Shown: in pieces, positions 63,273-64,000 of the stretch
Position numbering within the stretch: position 1 is the stretch's first letter
Layout of the letters: the number at the start of each line of letters is the position of its first letter
Source of the DNA: Leptospira sp. GIMC2001
Lineage (GTDB): Bacteria; Spirochaetota; Leptospiria; Leptospirales; Leptospiraceae
DNA length: 64,000 nucleotides
Reading direction: 5' to 3'
Assembly (NCBI RefSeq): GCF_028462125.1
Contig: NZ_CP115468.1
Coordinates: forward strand, 3,341,559 to 3,405,558
Position numbers and translations under genes: made by a program
Notes under the pieces: model-generated
What the model was told of the DNA's origin: nothing
Database searches by the model: none
What the model saw: the letters and a program-made list of their open reading frames with translations, nothing else

Positions 63273-64000
63273 TTATTTCTTTGTGTTATATGATCGAATT
63301 ACATTTTCAAAAATGTAATCAGTATAGTCTCGATAGCATTGAGGAGCCATATGTCCAGAATCTGAAAACAGATCACAGTTATAATTCGGATCTTCATTCA
63401 TATTCCAAAAATCAACAGATTTGTCTTTTTGAAATTCTATCACAACAGGCATCCATTTATCATAAACTGTACCTTTTTTGTCTCCGACAATGTTCACCAC
63501 ATCATTTTTTATATGGCCATAATAAGGACGAGATAGCCTAACCCATATCGCAGCATGCGGGATTTGCATTCTTTTCAAGATGTCGTAACTTCCATCCAGA
63601 AAATACTTAGGAAATTCAGTATATTGAAACGGAACAAGATAGGAATGAAAATCACCTCGAGCTGATTTCTTGAGCATTTCTGCGGGCATCACACCACCGA
63701 AACTTCCCGGAGTCTGCGCACTTCCCCTGCCCTCTCGCAAACTTAGCTTGAGGCCATCCCTTAGATTACGGAAGGCATATAAAATTGCGAAGTCGTCTTT
63801 TATACGATCCAAAATAGTTGCGAGTTTCGGACGATAGTGATAGGTTTTGAACATGCGCTTAGCAAGCAATGTGGAAATTTGTGAAGTCGAGTATTGATCA
63901 AAATGCCTAAATACAAAAAATATGGACAATCCGTTCGTTAATACATCATCTAAACTTATAACAGCCGCTTTGTTATATGCTTCTACAGACTGATCCATGA
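63273..64000 (-). CDS. SGNH/DUF1574-like protein (partial, 5' end off window)
   Basis: At least 241 codons are seen; the frame runs to the window edge, so the start is unknown. The C-terminus DLFSDSGHMAPQCYRDYTDY contains the Asp-His pair (D..H) typical of SGNH-like acetyltransferase/esterase domains, and the general look matches the Leptospira DUF1574 group that accompanies MBOAT-type O-acyltransferases. The first 40 residues seen are helical and non-membranous. Assignment is moderate since motif I lies beyond the edge. Confidence 0.6.
   Translation of the reverse strand, partial: MDQSVEAYNKAAVISLDDVLTNGLSIFFVFRHFDQYSTSQISTLLAKRMFKTYHYRPKLATILDRIKDDFAILYAFRNLRDGLKLSLREGRGSAQTPGSFGGVMPAEMLKKSARGDFHSYLVPFQYTEFPKYFLDGSYDILKRMQIPHAAIWVRLSRPYYGHIKNDVVNIVGDKKGTVYDKWMPVVIEFQKDKSVDFWNMNEDPNYNCDLFSDSGHMAPQCYRDYTDYIFENVIRSYNTKK

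Noticed and set aside
1..64000. CRISPR arrays, complete insertion sequences, prophage or integron features
   Set aside because: No regularly spaced repeats, transposase, integrase or cas-like gene was seen on either strand.

Overview
The window is a contiguous stretch of AT-rich chromosome that looks like a spirochaete of the genus Leptospira, more likely a saprophytic or environmental species than a pathogen. The reasons are the frequent TTG start codons, ATGA/TTGA/GTGA start-stop overlaps, short lipoproteins with loose lipoboxes, an OmpA protein with PD40 repeats, DUF1577- and DUF1574-like proteins, and several large membrane SpoIIE-type phosphatases. This assignment is inference from gene content. 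I found no rRNA, tRNA, CRISPR array, complete insertion sequence, prophage or plasmid function.

Layout. 0-6 kb (mostly minus): edge-truncated flavoprotein, ClC channel, SH3b protein, two repeat-bearing non-coding gaps, TSUP and EamA transporters. 6-9 kb: divergent copper/cytochrome-oxidase assembly block (SCO, PCuAC, SafE-like protein) and a lipase-like hydrolase. 9-16 kb: small conserved proteins, aat, a DUF1577-like/PilZ-like protein, an ECF sigma factor with two coupled membrane proteins, and a PhoB/PhoR-type two-component system. 16-24 kb: a tight plus-strand operon of argJ, a SpoIIE-like pseudophosphatase, an active SpoIIE phosphatase, an M50B-like protease, a UDP-glucuronate decarboxylase and a lone pntAA. 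24-32 kb: decayed ATP-grasp gene, polysaccharide deacetylase, PAP2 phosphatase, hisS, a second DUF1577-like protein, PD40-OmpA and folP. 32-42 kb: ferritin-like protein, pirin, thioesterase, class III cyclase, YceI, and a minus operon of two TPR proteins and two acyl-CoA dehydrogenases. 42-48 kb: RlpA, a 1081-residue HAMP/PP2C/TPR protein, DUF2147, a CNNM-like protein and a peptidase remnant. 48-53 kb: a long minus run of FYDLN protein, miaA, hfq, manC, a 29-residue COX24-type ribosomal protein, a membrane protein, cheW and phoU. 53-64 kb: pdxJ, an SbcD/SbcC (YhaO/YhaN-like) pair, another SpoIIE phosphatase, a three-domain acyltransferase/cNMP/methyltransferase fusion, ethanolamine-type permease, cupin, rhodanese and an edge-truncated SGNH-like protein.

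The recurring theme is signalling through partner-switch phosphatases: three SpoIIE enzymes and one degenerate partner lie within 42 kb, beside a class III cyclase, two PilZ-like proteins, a two-component system and an ECF sigma factor. The most novel candidates are the acyltransferase-cNMP-methyltransferase fusion at 58.9-60.9 kb, the pseudophosphatase/phosphatase pair at 17.5-21.1 kb, and the tiny ribosomal protein at 50.1 kb. Two gene relics and several strong hairpins or palindromes mark the non-coding gaps.
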